Shown: positions 53,585 to 62,244 of the stretch, piece by piece
Layout: every line of letters starts with the position of its first letter
Numbering within the stretch: the stretch's first letter is position 1
Assembly: GCF_021654655.1 (NCBI RefSeq)
Contig: NZ_AP025225.1
Location: forward strand, 632,001-696,000
Length of the DNA: 64,000 nucleotides
Source of the DNA: Candidatus Hydrogenosomobacter endosymbioticus
Lineage (GTDB): Bacteria > Pseudomonadota > Alphaproteobacteria > Holosporales > GW7
Reading direction: 5' to 3'
Notes under the pieces: generated by a model
Seen by the model: the letters and a program-made list of their open reading frames with translations, nothing else
What the model was told of the DNA's origin: nothing
Databases searched by the model: none
Position numbers and translations under genes: made by a program

Positions 53585-53854
53585 ATGGAAAAAAATGTGC
53601 TACAGGATGCTTTTCTGAATGGCGTGCGCAAGAAAAAAGTTAACGTTACAGTCTTTTTAATCAACGGAGTAAAATTGTCTGGGATAATAACATGGTTTGA
53701 CAATTTTTCTGTTTTGCTGAAAAGGGACGGTTCTATTCAGTTCATATATAAGCACGCTATATCAACGATATCTCCTGAAGCGCCGTTTTCTATGTATGAC
53801 GTTCCGGAAGATGGTGGTTCCGAAAAGACCTCGAGAGATGAGGTTGATGCGTGA
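53585..53854 (+). CDS. hfq: RNA chaperone Hfq
   Basis: An 89-residue Sm-like hexameric protein. Motifs: [30 protein letters not shown] split across Sm1, FDNFSVLL, and Sm2 YKHAISTI with the KHA core. It stabilises small RNAs and mediates pairing. GGAGG upstream fits the ATG at 53585. The C-terminal tail is short and acidic. It is not followed by hflX, which lies at 18.5 kb. Confidence 0.95.
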   Translation: MEKNVLQDAFLNGVRKKKVNVTVFLINGVKLSGIITWFDNFSVLLKRDGSIQFIYKHAISTISPEAPFSMYDVPEDGGSEKTSRDEVDA

Positions 53855-53884
53855 TGTTTTTGACATTAAATAGGGGTTTTTGTC

Positions 53885-54463
53885 ATGTTTCGCATAGTTG
53901 ACTGGATGTTTGGGATTAGAAGGTTTCCTCTGGTTTTTTTTGCGATTCTTGCGTCAGCGGTGCTTTCTGGATGCGAGACATGGCATTTTGTTCTTAGCCC
54001 GTCGCAAGAGCGTGGGGTTGTCGGGGCCGTCAGAGATAATAGAATACGGGTTGCTATCAACGCGGCGTGGATAAAGAGCGGATTGAGTGATGCCGCAGCG
54101 CAGGTTGAGCTTATAGTGTATGGCGGTAACGTGATTCTTATGGGGATTGTCCAGAGCGACAAGATCAGATCTGGAGCTGTTGACGTGGCAAGAAAGGTTT
54201 CTGGAGTTAAGCGCGTTATAGATGCTATGCGGATAGGTGACGAAAATATGGGCGATTATGCAAACGATACGTGGCTTACGTGTAAGTTGCGTGGGTTGTT
54301 GTTCGCGGATATGCGTATTTTGTCTCATAACTATCACGTCAAGGTAATAGATCGCGTTGCATACATACTTGGGTCTGCGCAAAATAAAGAAGAGTTTAAC
54401 TGCGTTGTTGGGCACGCAGAGTCACTTCCAATAAGAAAGGTTATTAGTTATGTGGATTTTTAA
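53885..54463 (+). CDS. BON-domain outer-membrane lipoprotein
   Basis: A 192-residue lipoprotein (lipobox LSGC, Cys30) with two BON domains: about residues 52-117 (AAQVELIVYGGNVILMGIV and AVDVARKVSGVKRVIDAM) and about 125-192 (VKVIDRVAYILGSAQ, VISYVDF). The pattern is that of DolP (YraP), which supports outer-membrane integrity. AGGGG upstream supports the start. A good terminator follows at 54514. Confidence 0.85.
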   Translation: MFRIVDWMFGIRRFPLVFFAILASAVLSGCETWHFVLSPSQERGVVGAVRDNRIRVAINAAWIKSGLSDAAAQVELIVYGGNVILMGIVQSDKIRSGAVDVARKVSGVKRVIDAMRIGDENMGDYANDTWLTCKLRGLLFADMRILSHNYHVKVIDRVAYILGSAQNKEEFNCVVGHAESLPIRKVISYVDF

Positions 54464-54513
54464 TTTTTTCTGTATAAGTGTCTTTGCGTCTTGCGGCCGT
54501 GTATATATATCAC

Positions 54514-54533
54514 GGACCGCCGAGGTCCTTTTG
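54514..54533 (+). terminator. Intrinsic terminator after the BON lipoprotein, with competing upstream stem
   Basis: GGACC (54514-54518), loop GCCGA, GGTCC (54524-54528), then TTTTG. A second stem, CCGTG (54497-54501) with CACGG (54511-54515), shares two bases with the first, so both cannot form at once. It lies 50 bases after the stop codon and before pdhB. Confidence 0.7.
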
Positions 54534-54590
54534 TTTAAAAGTTGTTAAATGTTATACTTCGTCTGATCGATTAAAGGTTTTGGGGTAGTT

Positions 54591-55568
54591 ATGCGTAATA
54601 TAACCGTACGAGAGGCTCTTAGAGAGGCAATGGCAGAGGAAATGCGCGCAGACGATAGGGTGTTTTTGCTTGGAGAAGAAGTTGCCAATTATGACGGTGC
54701 GTATAAAGTAAGCAAAGGAATGCTTGCAGAATTTGGCCCTCGAAGGGTAATCGATACGCCGATATCTGAATATGGCTTCACAGGTGTGTCTGTTGGAGCT
54801 GCGTTCAGGGGATTGCGCCCGATAGTTGAGTTTATGAGCTTTAATTTTGCTATGCAAGCAATAGATCATATCATTAATTCTGCAGCTAAGACTTTGTATA
54901 TGTCCGGCGGATCTGTAAGCTGTCCGATAGTGTTTCGTGGATTAAACGGAACGGCAGTACAAGTTGGAGCGCAGCATTCGCAGTGCTTTGCAAGTTGGTT
55001 TGCCCATTGTCCTGGGCTTAAAGTTGTTTCTCCGTATGATTCTATGAGCGCGAAGTATCTGTTGAAAGCTGCTATAAAAGACTCAAACCCAGTTGTATTT
55101 CTTGAAAGTGAAATTATGTATGGGAGAAGTTTTGATATTGACGATGAGGCGGGAGAGAGCATAGCGCTGGATAAAAGTGTTGTTCGCAGAGTTGGAAGAG
55201 ATGTTTCAGTTATATCTTTTTCGGTATCTGTTGATAGGTGTTTGAAAGCTGCCGAAATTTTGCATAACGAACATGGGATTGATGCAGAGGTTATAGACTT
55301 AGTTTCTCTTAGACCTATAGATATAAATGGAGTAATATCGTCTCTTAGGAAAACCCATCGGTTTGTTTCTGTTGAAGAGGGGTGGGCTCCATATGGAGTT
55401 GGAGCAGAGATAGTTTCGGTGATTAATGAACACGGGTTTGATGAACTAGATTCTCATCCTATAAGAATTTCCGGAGCAGATGTCCCGATGCCATATTCTA
55501 AACCTTTGGAAGCGGCAGCTATCCCAAGTGTAGAGTTAATTGTAAAAAGGGTGCTTTCTCTATTCTAA
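54591..55568 (+). CDS. pdhB: Pyruvate dehydrogenase E1 component, beta subunit
   Basis: A 325-residue subunit of the alpha2beta2 E1 of the pyruvate dehydrogenase complex. Features: LGEEVANYDGAYKVSKGM, RVIDTPISEYGFTGVSVGAA (cofactor-facing), GAQHSQCFASWFAHCPGLKV, ESEIMYG, and the transketolase C-terminal domain with SLRPID. The partner pdhA, which normally precedes it, is not here; a terminator separates it from the upstream gene. pdhC is also missing. There is GGGG near -8. Confidence 0.94.
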   Translation: MRNITVREALREAMAEEMRADDRVFLLGEEVANYDGAYKVSKGMLAEFGPRRVIDTPISEYGFTGVSVGAAFRGLRPIVEFMSFNFAMQAIDHIINSAAKTLYMSGGSVSCPIVFRGLNGTAVQVGAQHSQCFASWFAHCPGLKVVSPYDSMSAKYLLKAAIKDSNPVVFLESEIMYGRSFDIDDEAGESIALDKSVVRRVGRDVSVISFSVSVDRCLKAAEILHNEHGIDAEVIDLVSLRPIDINGVISSLRKTHRFVSVEEGWAPYGVGAEIVSVINEHGFDELDSHPIRISGADVPMPYSKPLEAAAIPSVELIVKRVLSLF

Positions 55569-55619
55569 TTTGTATTAATATATGTTAACATGATATTTAT
55601 TTATCGTTGAAAAACCGAA

Positions 55620-55976
55620 ATGGCTGGAATGTCGTATAGAACTGGAGTCGAAGGCGAAAGGCTTGCTTGTGAATTTCTTGAGCGGCGTGGGTACGGTGTC
55701 TTACAGCGGAGATATAAAACCAAGGCAGGAGAGATAGACCTGGTTATGAAAGATAAAGACGCTATAGTGTTTGTTGAGGTTAAAAAGAGGAAAAAAATGG
55801 CCGATGCAGCAGAGGCTTTGTCAAGAACTCAATTTAACAGGATTGCTGATGCGGCAGCGATTTTTACAGGTAGTTCTGACGTAGAATGTTCAGAGATAAG
55901 ATTTGATCTTGTTTGTATGTCTTCTGATGGCAACATAAATCATATAAAAAATATTTCAATGGATTTTTGTGATTAA
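55620..55976 (+). CDS. yraN: UPF0102 protein YraN
   Basis: A 118-residue protein with the YraN pattern: TGVEGERLACEFLERRGYGVLQRRYKTK, GEIDLVM and IVFVEVKKRK. This set (Glu, GEID and EVK) is of the PD-(D/E)XK nuclease-like fold, but the function is not settled. Length is normal. It is followed by a gene-less 504-base stretch. Confidence 0.88.
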   Translation: MAGMSYRTGVEGERLACEFLERRGYGVLQRRYKTKAGEIDLVMKDKDAIVFVEVKKRKKMADAAEALSRTQFNRIADAAAIFTGSSDVECSEIRFDLVCMSSDGNINHIKNISMDFCD

Positions 55977-56480
55977 ATAAATTTTAATTGTGTTTGTTTT
56001 TACTAGTTGTTTGACATAGGATTAATGATTTTGGCTTTCTGTGGAGATATATTTCATAGGTAGCTCTCGCAGCTATGGCTGGAATCTTTGCTTTGAGTTT
56101 TTTTGTTGAAATAACCGTACGGAAAGAGGCGCTGGATTTCGAAATTTAGAGTTGTTCGTGGGTAAATTAATAAATTGATATTTTTAGCAATTTATGGCTG
56201 TTTTGGTGTAGTGGCTTTTTATGCATTAATTTTTGTATATCTATTCGGCTGCAGCTAAGATCCGCGGCAAACACGCGATTTTTTCGAAAAGCGTGAGCTG
56301 GTAAGTGGATCGAATATGACTATAGAAGATGCATAAACTATGCGTTGTTTGACTTTTTTGTGCGATGGGTGTGTTTATTTATAGGTTGATTTGAGTTAGC
56401 AAGAGGCTATTTTTGTTTACGTTCGGCGCATTTTAATGCATACTCTGCATAAATTAATGATTGTGACAATTTAATAGCAC
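55977..56480. other. 504-base stretch without recognised gene
   Basis: The region lies between yraN and yejB. It is AT-rich with several stops in all frames and contains short hairpins (for example CACGC..GCGTG at about 56272-56294) and TTGACA at about 56011. It might be a decayed gene, such as the missing yejA, or contain an RNA gene, but I see no direct support for either. Confidence 0.45.
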
Positions 56481-57527
56481 ATGGGATCGTTTTCGCATTA
56501 CATAATAAGGAGGGTTTTTCTGATAGCGCCTACACTTTTTTGCGTTATGATAGTGAATTTTATGATAATACATTGCGCGCCTGGAGGGCCTGTCGAGAGT
56601 ATGATGGCGCAGATGAGCGTTGAGGATTTGAGCGTCGGTGTTCAGAGCGGAGACGGTGTAGCAAAAACTCTTGAAGAGCAAATAGGGGATGATCTTAGAA
56701 AAAAATATGGACTTGATAGGCCTCTTTTTGAACGATTTTGCATCATGGTCAAAAACTATGTTGTGTTTGATTTTGGAAAGAGCTATTTCAAAAATCAGCC
56801 TGTAGCAGATCTTATCCTGAAAGGCGGAGCGATTTCGTTTTCTATAGGTGTATGGACTGTTTTGCTAATATACGTTGCGTCAATTCCGCTTGGAATCGCC
56901 AAAGCTGTCAGGAATGGTTCCAAGTTTGACTTGTACTCGTCTCTTATTGTTGTTGCTGGGTATGCTCTTCCCAATTTTCTTCTTGCGATGGTGCTAGTTG
57001 TTCTGTTTGCTGGTGGTGGTTTTTGGTCGTGGTTTCCTGTTGAAGGTCTGAGGTCTGATAATTATGAAGAGCTTAGTTTTATATCCAGAGTTACAGATTA
57101 TTTTTGGCACATAGCTATACCAGTATTTTCAGAGGTGGCGACAAGTTTAGCCGCTATAACGATGCTTACCAAAAATGCTTTTTTGGATGAAATGGGTAAG
57201 CAGTATGTTGTTACAGCGAGGGCTCAGGGGCTTAGCGAACGTTCGGTTCTTATTGGGCACGTCATGAGGAACGCGCTACTACTGATAGTTGCTAGAGTTC
57301 CTCTTACGTTGGTGACTGTATTTTTTTCTAGCTCTATCCTTATAGAGAGAATGTTTTCGCTTAACGGGCTTGGAATGCTAGGGTTTGAAGCTGTATCAAA
57401 TAGAGATTACCCTATAATATTTGCAACTCTTTACGTATTCACCTTATTTGGACTGGCGTTGCGGCTGGTAAGCGACATAGTGTATGCTGCTGCTGATCCG
57501 CGAATCAGGTTTGAGACTCAGCGATGA
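56481..57527 (+). CDS. yejB: Peptide ABC transporter permease YejB
   Basis: A 348-residue inner-membrane permease with six helices. The start pattern (HYIIRRVFLIAPTLFCVMIVNFMI...APGGPVE) is the YejB type, as is the inserted charged segment (about residues 40-70). The EAA-type loop LTKNAFLDEMGKQYVVTARAQGLS and the C-terminal AAADPRIRFE are also typical. The yejABEF system takes up peptides, including microcin C. Its stop overlaps the yejE start. The binding protein yejA is not found in the window. Confidence 0.9.
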   Translation: MGSFSHYIIRRVFLIAPTLFCVMIVNFMIIHCAPGGPVESMMAQMSVEDLSVGVQSGDGVAKTLEEQIGDDLRKKYGLDRPLFERFCIMVKNYVVFDFGKSYFKNQPVADLILKGGAISFSIGVWTVLLIYVASIPLGIAKAVRNGSKFDLYSSLIVVAGYALPNFLLAMVLVVLFAGGGFWSWFPVEGLRSDNYEELSFISRVTDYFWHIAIPVFSEVATSLAAITMLTKNAFLDEMGKQYVVTARAQGLSERSVLIGHVMRNALLLIVARVPLTLVTVFFSSSILIERMFSLNGLGMLGFEAVSNRDYPIIFATLYVFTLFGLALRLVSDIVYAAADPRIRFETQR

Positions 57528-58558
57528 ATGCCAGGTTTTCTCATATATCGAATAGGGGCACCAGGTCTTTTAGGAAAAATACTTCTGCTTTTGTGTCATT
57601 GATTTTGTTTTCTGCTTTGTTTTTTGTATCTCTTATGTCGAACTTAATTTGTAACGATAGGCCATTGGTAGTGGTTAGAGGCTGTGAGGTTTTTTTTCCC
57701 GTGCTCAAGAATTATACCGAAAAGTCGTTTGGACTAGATCTTGAGGTGGAACCAGATTATAAGGGTGCTTATTTTTCTTCTATGATGAAAGGTTCGTCAA
57801 GCCAGGTGTATATACTATGGCCTCCGATCAGGTATAGTTATCTAAGTGTGGGGGTGCCAGGACGGGGAGAGGTTTTTCCATCTCCTCCTTCGCGAGAGCA
57901 TATACTTGGAACTGACGATCAAGGAAGAGACGTTTTTGCAAGGCTGTTGTATGGGATGCGTACTTCTATTTTGTTCGGCTTAGCTCTAGCGTTTGCAGGG
58001 TGTTTTATCGGAGTATGTATCGGAGCAATTCAGGGATATTTCGGAGGGATAATTGATATTTCTGTACAGAGGTTTTCAGAAGTGTGGTCTGGGCTTCCTG
58101 TGCTATTCATAACGATGATTGTCTCTAGTTTTGTGAGGGCGACAGCTGTGTTGCTATTTTTCATAATTTTGGCGTTTAAGTGGGGACGGGTCGCAGATGC
58201 GGTTAGGGCAGAATTTTTGCGCTCTAGGAATTATTCTTATGTAAAGGCAGCTGAAGCACTTGGTGCTGGGCATATATCAATAATGATGAGCCATGTGTTG
58301 CCGAATTCTATGGTGTCTGTAATTTCATATTTTCCATTTTTAATGAGCTCGTCGATATCATACCTGACGGCACTTGATTTTTTGGGATTCGGCCTTCCGG
58401 CTGGAGCCGCTTCACTTGGAGAGCTCGCGAGGCAAGCGAAAAATAATCTTCACGCGCCATGGGTGGGAGCTGCTGCATTTTTTGGACTTGCATCGATACT
58501 AATTTTGATAAATTTTATAGGGGAAGGGGTTCGCGATGCCCTTAATCATAAGTCATGA
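57524..58558 (+). CDS. yejE: Peptide ABC transporter permease YejE
   Basis: A 344-residue inner-membrane permease. The YejE-type N-terminal helix is followed by a periplasmic insert (RPLVVVRGCEVFFPVLKNY, FPSPPSREHILGTDDQGRDVFARLLYG) and the core with FGLALAFAGCFIGVCIGAIQGYFGG and the EAA loop VKAAEALGAGH. It starts inside the end of yejB (ATGA) and ends inside the start of yejF, so the three are coupled. Confidence 0.91.
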   Translation: MNARFSHISNRGTRSFRKNTSAFVSLILFSALFFVSLMSNLICNDRPLVVVRGCEVFFPVLKNYTEKSFGLDLEVEPDYKGAYFSSMMKGSSSQVYILWPPIRYSYLSVGVPGRGEVFPSPPSREHILGTDDQGRDVFARLLYGMRTSILFGLALAFAGCFIGVCIGAIQGYFGGIIDISVQRFSEVWSGLPVLFITMIVSSFVRATAVLLFFIILAFKWGRVADAVRAEFLRSRNYSYVKAAEALGAGHISIMMSHVLPNSMVSVISYFPFLMSSSISYLTALDFLGFGLPAGAASLGELARQAKNNLHAPWVGAAAFFGLASILILINFIGEGVRDALNHKS

Positions 58559-60174
58559 CAAGTCGCAATTCTCAGTTGATTGAAGTTTCTGACCTTAAGG
58601 TGTCGTTTTTCAGTGATATGGAGACAGTGGAGGCTGTGCGAGGGGTATCTTTCTCTGTCGGGAAAGGAGATGCTTTGGCAATTGTTGGAGAAAGCGGTTC
58701 AGGAAAAACTATAAGCTGTCTTTCTTTGGCTAGGCTTCTTCCTAAATCTGCATTATATAGCGGGAAAGTTACAATTGATGGAATAGACATATTCAACGCT
58801 TCTGAGCAGGAGCTTTGCGCTCTTAGAGGAAGCAAAATAGCATATATATTCCAAGAACCTTTAGAGTCGCTAAATCCTACTAAAAGCCTATTTCAGCAAC
58901 TCGCTTCTCCTATACTGGCGCACTCTTCAAGGCGTATCAAACACAAAGAGCTGAAAGAGATTTGCGTAGACATGCTTGATCTAACGGGGCTGTATGGTCT
59001 GCGGGACCGACTCAACGCCTTTCCGCACCAGATATCCGGAGGACAAAGGCAACGCCTTATGATTGCTATGGCTCTTTCTTGTTCCCCGTCTCTTCTTATC
59101 GCAGACGAACCAACTACAGCTCTTGATGTTTCTATTCAGGCAGAAATACTGGACACAATAGCAAGCATTCGAGAAAAAAGAAGCATGTCGTTGATAGTTG
59201 TCACGCACAATATAGGAATCGTTCCTAGAGTAGCAGATACGGTTTGCGTCATGAGAAATGGAACAATAATTGAAAGAGGAAAGGCAAAAGAGATCTCTGT
59301 TCATCCTCAGAATCCATATACTATTAAACTGGTAAAAAGCGGTAATTTTGAAGATATTTCTTTATTTTCCGACGATTCTCCAAAAAAAAATTCGAGAAAA
59401 ATCATTCTTGATGTCAGGCTTCTTAAGGTGTCTGCTCCAGATAGAGAGTCTCTTTTTATAAGTGGAAAAGAGAGACTAATAGTGAATTCTGTGTCTTTTA
59501 AAATATCTGAAGGGGAAACTCTTGGTGTTATAGGGGAAAGCGGGTCTGGAAAGACCACTATAGCAATGGCTGTTCTTAGGCTTATAAAAAGTTCAGGAGC
59601 AATAATTTTTGATGGAACGGATATATCAAATTTTTCGCACAAAACTATGAGAAAGTTTAGAAGAAATATGCAAATTGTCTTTCAGGATCCTTTTAGCTCG
59701 CTCAACCCAAGAAGACCTGTTAAAAAGATCATATCTGAGGGGTTGTTTATCCATAAAATTGCCGATAGTGACAGGGAGATAGATAGGCTTGTTGACGAAG
59801 CTTTGTTTGATGTTGGGCTTGATGCAAGATTTAAAAACAGCTATCCGCATGAACTATCAGGTGGACAAAGACAGCGTATAGCAATAGCCAGAGTTCTCGT
59901 TTTGAAACCGAAACTCATTGTCCTAGACGAGCCTACGTCCGCCCTTGATATGACAATTCAGCACGAAATCATAAAGTTGCTATTGAGGCTTCAAAAAGAA
60001 TATACGCTATCCTATATGTTTATCAGTCACGATCTTAATGTTATCAGAGCGGTCAGTCATGAGATAGCAGTTTTGCGTTTTGGTGAAATAATAGAGGTCA
60101 AGAAAAATAATGATTTATTTAAATTACCAGAGAATGAGTATACAGTGCAGCTAATAAGGAATTCCTTGTTATGA
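58555..60174 (+). CDS. yejF: Peptide ABC transporter ATPase YejF (two ATPase domains)
   Basis: A 539-residue double ATPase. The first domain has Walker A GESGSGKTISC, signature SGGQRQRLMI and Walker B LLIADEPTTALDV. The second has GESGSGKTTIAM, LSGGQRQRIAIARV and IVLDEPTSALDM. The domains are linked by about 40 residues (ENPYTIKL region). It drives the YejBE permease. It starts with ATG overlapping yejE. Its end is followed after 18 bases by rsmE. Confidence 0.95.
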   Translation: MTSRNSQLIEVSDLKVSFFSDMETVEAVRGVSFSVGKGDALAIVGESGSGKTISCLSLARLLPKSALYSGKVTIDGIDIFNASEQELCALRGSKIAYIFQEPLESLNPTKSLFQQLASPILAHSSRRIKHKELKEICVDMLDLTGLYGLRDRLNAFPHQISGGQRQRLMIAMALSCSPSLLIADEPTTALDVSIQAEILDTIASIREKRSMSLIVVTHNIGIVPRVADTVCVMRNGTIIERGKAKEISVHPQNPYTIKLVKSGNFEDISLFSDDSPKKNSRKIILDVRLLKVSAPDRESLFISGKERLIVNSVSFKISEGETLGVIGESGSGKTTIAMAVLRLIKSSGAIIFDGTDISNFSHKTMRKFRRNMQIVFQDPFSSLNPRRPVKKIISEGLFIHKIADSDREIDRLVDEALFDVGLDARFKNSYPHELSGGQRQRIAIARVLVLKPKLIVLDEPTSALDMTIQHEIIKLLLRLQKEYTLSYMFISHDLNVIRAVSHEIAVLRFGEIIEVKKNNDLFKLPENEYTVQLIRNSLL

Positions 60175-60192
60175 GCAATGGAGGTCGACTAT

Positions 60193-60924
60193 ATGCCGTT
60201 TTTGTTTGTTGAAGATAGCATTTCTTGTGGGAATAAGATTTATATTACTCCTTCGCAATCGCATTATTTAAAAAATGTTTTAAAAAGGAGGAATGGGAGA
60301 GTCATAATATTTAACGGTGTAGACGGTGCTTGGGAGGCTGATGTTTGTGACCTTCAAGAAAAAAACCCATTTATAGAAGTGTGTTCTCAGGTTTTGGTGC
60401 AACCAGAAAAATTTCACCGAATAGAGTTATTTTTTAGCCCAATAAAAAGGAACGGATTTCTTTTTGAGAAGGCAGCAGAGCTGGGCGTTACCGATTTTCA
60501 CCCTGTGGTATTTTCTAGATCAGTTGTTCGATCTTTTTGTGCTGAGCGCTCTGAGCGCATAATAATAGAGGCGTGCGAGCAAAGTGGACGTATCTCTGTT
60601 CCAGCATTGCACGAAGCTGTTTCGTTTGATTGTTTTGTTGATAAGTGCAAAAAAAGTGCGGCAGTCATATTGTTTTGTGAGTTTGCTGGAGGAAAACGAA
60701 TATATAGTGTCCTAGAGGAGCGTGTTGCGAGCTACAGCCTAGATGATCGCATAAGTATTTGGTGTATAGTTGGCCCTGAGGGTGGATATTCAGAATATGA
60801 GAGGCGTTTAGTAGCGAGTTGCGAACACGTGAGCCAGGTTTGTTTATGCGACTCTGTTTTACGTGCAGAGACTGCAGCTCTTTGCGCCGTTTCAGTTGTG
60901 AAGAATTTTTTGATACAGCAATGA
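60193..60924 (+). CDS. rsmE: 16S rRNA m3U1498 methyltransferase
   Basis: A 243-residue SPOUT methyltransferase. It has a PUA-like N-terminal domain (ITPSQSHYLKNVLKRRNG) and a knot domain with KAAELGVTDFHPVVFSRSV, EACEQSGRISVP, GPEGGYSEYE and the final SVLRAETAAL. GGAGG eight bases before the ATG at 60193 makes it the best start, not the ATG at 60178. It is the final gene of the yej transcript, judging by spacing. Confidence 0.94.
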   Translation: MPFLFVEDSISCGNKIYITPSQSHYLKNVLKRRNGRVIIFNGVDGAWEADVCDLQEKNPFIEVCSQVLVQPEKFHRIELFFSPIKRNGFLFEKAAELGVTDFHPVVFSRSVVRSFCAERSERIIIEACEQSGRISVPALHEAVSFDCFVDKCKKSAAVILFCEFAGGKRIYSVLEERVASYSLDDRISIWCIVGPEGGYSEYERRLVASCEHVSQVCLCDSVLRAETAALCAVSVVKNFLIQQ

Positions 60925-60932
60925 GGTGATAT

Positions 60933-60952
60933 GACGGCCTGATGGCCGTCAT
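60933..60952. terminator. Perfect hairpin between convergent genes
   Basis: TGACGGCC (60933-60940) pairs with GGCCGTCA (60945-60952) over a TGAT loop, giving an 8-bp GC-rich stem between rsmE (+) and the exported protein gene (-). There is no long T-run; it may serve both directions. Confidence 0.5.
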
Positions 60953-60973
60953 TAGCTGTGTGAAAAAGACTGA

Positions 60974-61546
60974 TTACTGATACCAAATCTCTATGCGAAC
61001 TTTATTCGAGTTTTGATTTGAAGAATCGCAGATGAGGTACTTTGATTTTACCGGCGTTGTGAGAACGTCGTTTTCTTCCTCTATGTTTTGAGGGAATTCC
61101 TCTTCAACCTCCATTATATGTTGAACGCTTTTGCCACAGGAGTTATTATAGATGTCTATAAGCTTATTTTGTATTGTGGCGCTGGGGTAAAACACTGTGT
61201 GATGACAGTTTTTTCCTTTTTTAGGAGCTTCTGGTTCGCTGTAGAAGTTTGTTATCGAAAAATCATTGAGTAATTGCTTATCCGCCAAATAGAGTTTCAA
61301 AATTTCAGAATGGTACGAGTCATTAATATGTGCGGAAAGGTTGAATATGTTGTACGTTATTCCGCTTATCGTTGTTGAAAATCCATGAAATTCCTGTTGC
61401 TCAAGATCGAAATTGTTCACAGCAACAGCGAGAACTTTTTTTAAAAAATCTTCTTTTTGAAGAACTTGCGGATCTTTATTGGCGTTTGCTACGTTAAAAG
61501 CGCTTGCGATTGCAAAAGTAGCTAGAAAGTGTTTTAAAATTTTCAT
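60974..61546 (-). CDS. Exported protein of unknown function
   Basis: A 190-residue protein with a classical signal peptide (MKILKHFLATFAIASAFNVANA, cut after residue 22). The mature part has three cysteines (CHH, SCGK, CDSS) and mixed structure, with STTISGITYNIFNL and YLICDSS. No known domain is recognised. The ATG lacks a clear ribosome site (the upstream sequence is AT-rich). It is alone, with a hairpin at its 3' side and a long AT-rich region upstream. It is one of the exported orphans. Confidence 0.65.
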   Translation of the reverse strand: MKILKHFLATFAIASAFNVANANKDPQVLQKEDFLKKVLAVAVNNFDLEQQEFHGFSTTISGITYNIFNLSAHINDSYHSEILKLYLADKQLLNDFSITNFYSEPEAPKKGKNCHHTVFYPSATIQNKLIDIYNNSCGKSVQHIMEVEEEFPQNIEEENDVLTTPVKSKYLICDSSNQNSNKVRIEIWYQ

Positions 61547-61766
61547 TATATTTCAATGTACGGGAACAACAATGCTGATAATACATAATTTAATAATTGA
61601 AATATATATTAATGATTCTTAATAAAACAATAAGATATATTAAATGCTAGCGAAAACAAAAGGTTAGCGCTATGCCGCTGAATTATTTGGAAAATATTAG
61701 CCAGAGGCGGCGCTAATATGGTGGTATGACCCTGAATCTTAGGGAATAAAAAATTTATGAGTAAGA

Positions 61767-61994
61767 TTACCATGGAGTGAAAGGCGACCAAGGCCATTTG
61801 CGCTTCACAAACCCGTTTTTATGATTGAATTTTATTGAGCGATTTATAGAGCACTTGTGACCTGGTTTGCAAAAAGATGGTTCTATTTGCTTTGGCTTCT
61901 TATTGTTCTCTGCATATGACAAATGATTGTTGAAGATCAGTAAATTACAAAAAAATAAGCACAATATAGTGCCGTTGGATAAAAATTTTTGCAT
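61767..61994 (-). CDS. Small exported protein of unknown function
   Basis: A 75-residue protein with a long signal peptide (hydrophobic about residues 8-27, ending LSYA, likely cut before ENN). The mature part is short, basic, with two cysteines (SFCKPGHKC) and a Trp/Pro-rich end (KWPWSPFTPW). It may form a disulfide. No family was recognised. It is in an AT-rich region between another exported gene and a transporter operon. Support is the signal peptide and reading frame only. Confidence 0.45.
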   Translation of the reverse strand: MQKFLSNGTILCLFFCNLLIFNNHLSYAENNKKPKQIEPSFCKPGHKCSINRSIKFNHKNGFVKRKWPWSPFTPW

Positions 61995-62244
61995 TTTCTT
62001 TTATGATTAACTTTATATATGCAGAATTATATAGAAAAAATGCTAAAAAATTTATAATATTTTCGATGCTTTATGATTGATAATTATTGATAAATTTTCA
62101 GTATATTGTTTGCATCAAGATTCAGAGCCTAGTCGTTTCGACCGAGAAAATCACCAAAAAACAGTTGCTTATAAAATAAACGCTATTGTTTTTGTTGGGC
62201 TAAAGATATAAAATCGCGCGTGTAGGGGGGCTGTGGAGATAGCT

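Noticed and set aside
13449-56126. CCGTACGG palindromes at about 13450 and 56117 in intergenic DNA
   Set aside because: An 8-bp palindrome occurring twice in 64 kb is close to chance expectation; no shared flanks or gene context.
61609-61797. Minus-strand frame of 62 codons with hydrophobic start
   Set aside because: Overlaps the better-supported signal-peptide frame at 61767-61994 and has no ribosome site; two hydrophobic stretches in AT-rich DNA are expected by chance.
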